Positions 63,040-64,000 of a stretch of 64,000 nt of DNA are shown one piece after another. Position 1 is the first letter of the stretch. Every line of letters starts with the position of its first letter. The translations under genes and the position numbers were made by a program. This stretch comes from Chrysophaeum taylorii (lineage: Eukaryota > Sar > Pelagophyceae > Pelagomonadales > Pelagomonadaceae). The stretch is from NCBI GenBank assembly GCA_029834535.1, contig JAQMWT010000216.1:1-64000 (forward strand), in the 5' to 3' direction. The notes below the pieces were generated by a model. It did no database searches. It had not been told where the DNA came from and worked only from the letters and a program-made list of their open reading frames with translations.

Positions 63040-63171
63040 GTCGGTCGTTCGACGACACGGACCTCTCGGACATCGAGCTCGGGCGCGGCCGCTTCATACC
63101 GGTCGTCGACTACTTCAAGTACCTCGGCTCGGTCCTCTCGCGCGACTCGGCTGCCGCGACGACTCAGGCGT
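63040..63171 (+). mobile_element. LINE reverse-transcriptase shard
   Basis: In one plus-strand frame the sequence reads FDDTDLSDIELGRGRF followed by VVDYFKYLGSVLSRDS, the conserved strand downstream of the catalytic core of non-LTR reverse transcriptases (FKYLG block). It is only about 40 codons long, GC-rich unlike its flanks, and ends abruptly where the second Copia segment begins. Confidence 0.75.
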
Positions 63172-63900
63172 CTAGGGAGGCAGAGCAGCAGTCGAAGCGC
63201 TGGGGGGGCTGTGTCGCTTGTCGACTCGGATTTTGGCAACGGTTGCCTCGGCAAGAAGCGTCTCGAGGCTTGTCGATTTGCTTGGTTTGCGGATCGCATC
63301 GTGGTGAGCATCTGCAACGGCATTGAAGAGGGAGGTGAGGTTCAGGTCTTCCTCTGCTAAGAGACGGCTGGAGATGGCCGAGAAGAATTCTGCAACCTGG
63401 TTGATGTCTCCGGGGCTGGGGATGCCATGGCGTATCGTGGCCCATTCGACGTGAAGGTTCACGTGGTGGTGCGATTCGTGGAATGCGAGGACAGCGCTGT
63501 ACTTTGCCCAGGTAACTACGACAGTTAGGCGTTTGTCGAAGCGTTTGCGAAAAGTGTCGAAACCTTCCTGGTGAAGTCCACCGGCAATAATGGCTGTTTT
63601 GAGCAGAGGGGTTTGTGTTTGCACAGAGAGGTCTGCGGAGCCATTGAAGGCGTAGTGGACGACAGGAGATTTGATGTTGAGCAGTTCGGTAAGATACATG
63701 GAATGATTTTGTAACTTCGCGAAGTCAAGCGTGTGCGATTTTGAGCGTGTCTTTGCGACATGCTGTGTGATGTGTGCAATCTCATCGTGGAGTGACATTC
63801 GTTTTCTTGTGTGAAAGCTAACCACAGTGGCGAATGTTTGCCGGGGATGGGATGGCAGGGACAACAGGCCGTTAGGCTTGCGAGCGGCAAGTACGACGGC
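63172..63900 (-). mobile_element. Second partial Copia gag-side segment
   Basis: 63172-63509 is almost the same as 60672-61010 of the main Copia remnant, in the same orientation, then diverges. It is a second, truncated copy of the gag side of the same family, so two related insertions lie close together. Broken fossil; the high similarity suggests both are young. Confidence 0.7.
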
Positions 63901-64000
63901 GGTCTTTCCTAGAAGTGTTGCGTAATTGTGGGGGTCTGAGGTCGAGGATCTTAAGAGCTCATAAAGGTAGGGCTCGTGGGGCAGTGGCGGGTCTGTTGCT

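Overview
The window looks like nuclear DNA of a small, gene-dense, GC-rich protist, most likely a photosynthetic stramenopile (pelagophyte-like, tentative). Evidence: spliceosomal introns that are rare and short (candidates of about 34-38 nt, 68-69 nt and one of 240 nt); a nucleus-encoded ThiG and an amino-acid permease with plastid-type leaders; a parallel beta-helix/multi-TM protein of a kind familiar from heterokont algae; a ciliary KATNIP gene; and Ty1/Copia and LINE remnants. Codon use is strongly GC-biased, so long antisense open frames are common and mostly meaningless. Several genes have only a non-ATG codon at the 5' end of the open frame; I moved those starts to the first in-frame ATG.

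Layout. 1-4.5 kb: a partial beta-helix/Cys-rich/multi-TM surface protein. 5.8-9.5 kb: SAM methyltransferase, a degenerate small GTPase, a GT29 sialyltransferase-like enzyme and the splicing factor YJU2. 9.5-15.3 kb: a gene-poor stretch with a LINE 3' fragment, one unrecognised 361-aa gene and a broken CBM1 (cellulose-binding) secreted-protein gene. 15.4-38.2 kb: a very compact housekeeping/signalling block: methionyl-tRNA formyltransferase, ThiG, a coiled-coil protein, RAPTOR, a MAPKKK-type kinase, an ArfGAP, a BK-like K+ channel, a kelch membrane protein, a GT25-like glycosyltransferase, an amino-acid permease and a JmjC protein. Start codons of divergent pairs lie as little as 20 bp apart and convergent stops 2-5 bp apart. 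38.2-39 kb: pirin.

39.7-50.9 kb is the most unusual part. A Bcr/CflA-like MFS exporter is divergent from two tandem NRPS-like megaenzymes that share a near-identical adenylation domain and a carrier domain but end differently: one in a multi-TM, acyltransferase-3-like membrane domain, the other in an alpha/beta hydrolase. A third, decayed piece of the same adenylation domain lies downstream on the other strand. I read this as a small specialised-metabolite (acyl/aryl-acid activating and releasing) locus with its exporter. It is the best candidate for an undescribed system.

51.1-56.3 kb: KATNIP (katanin-interacting protein), three exons. 56.5-64 kb: a repeat island with a broken Ty1/Copia element on the minus strand, a (GTTA)n-tailed LINE 3' end, a LINE reverse-transcriptase shard and a second partial Copia segment.
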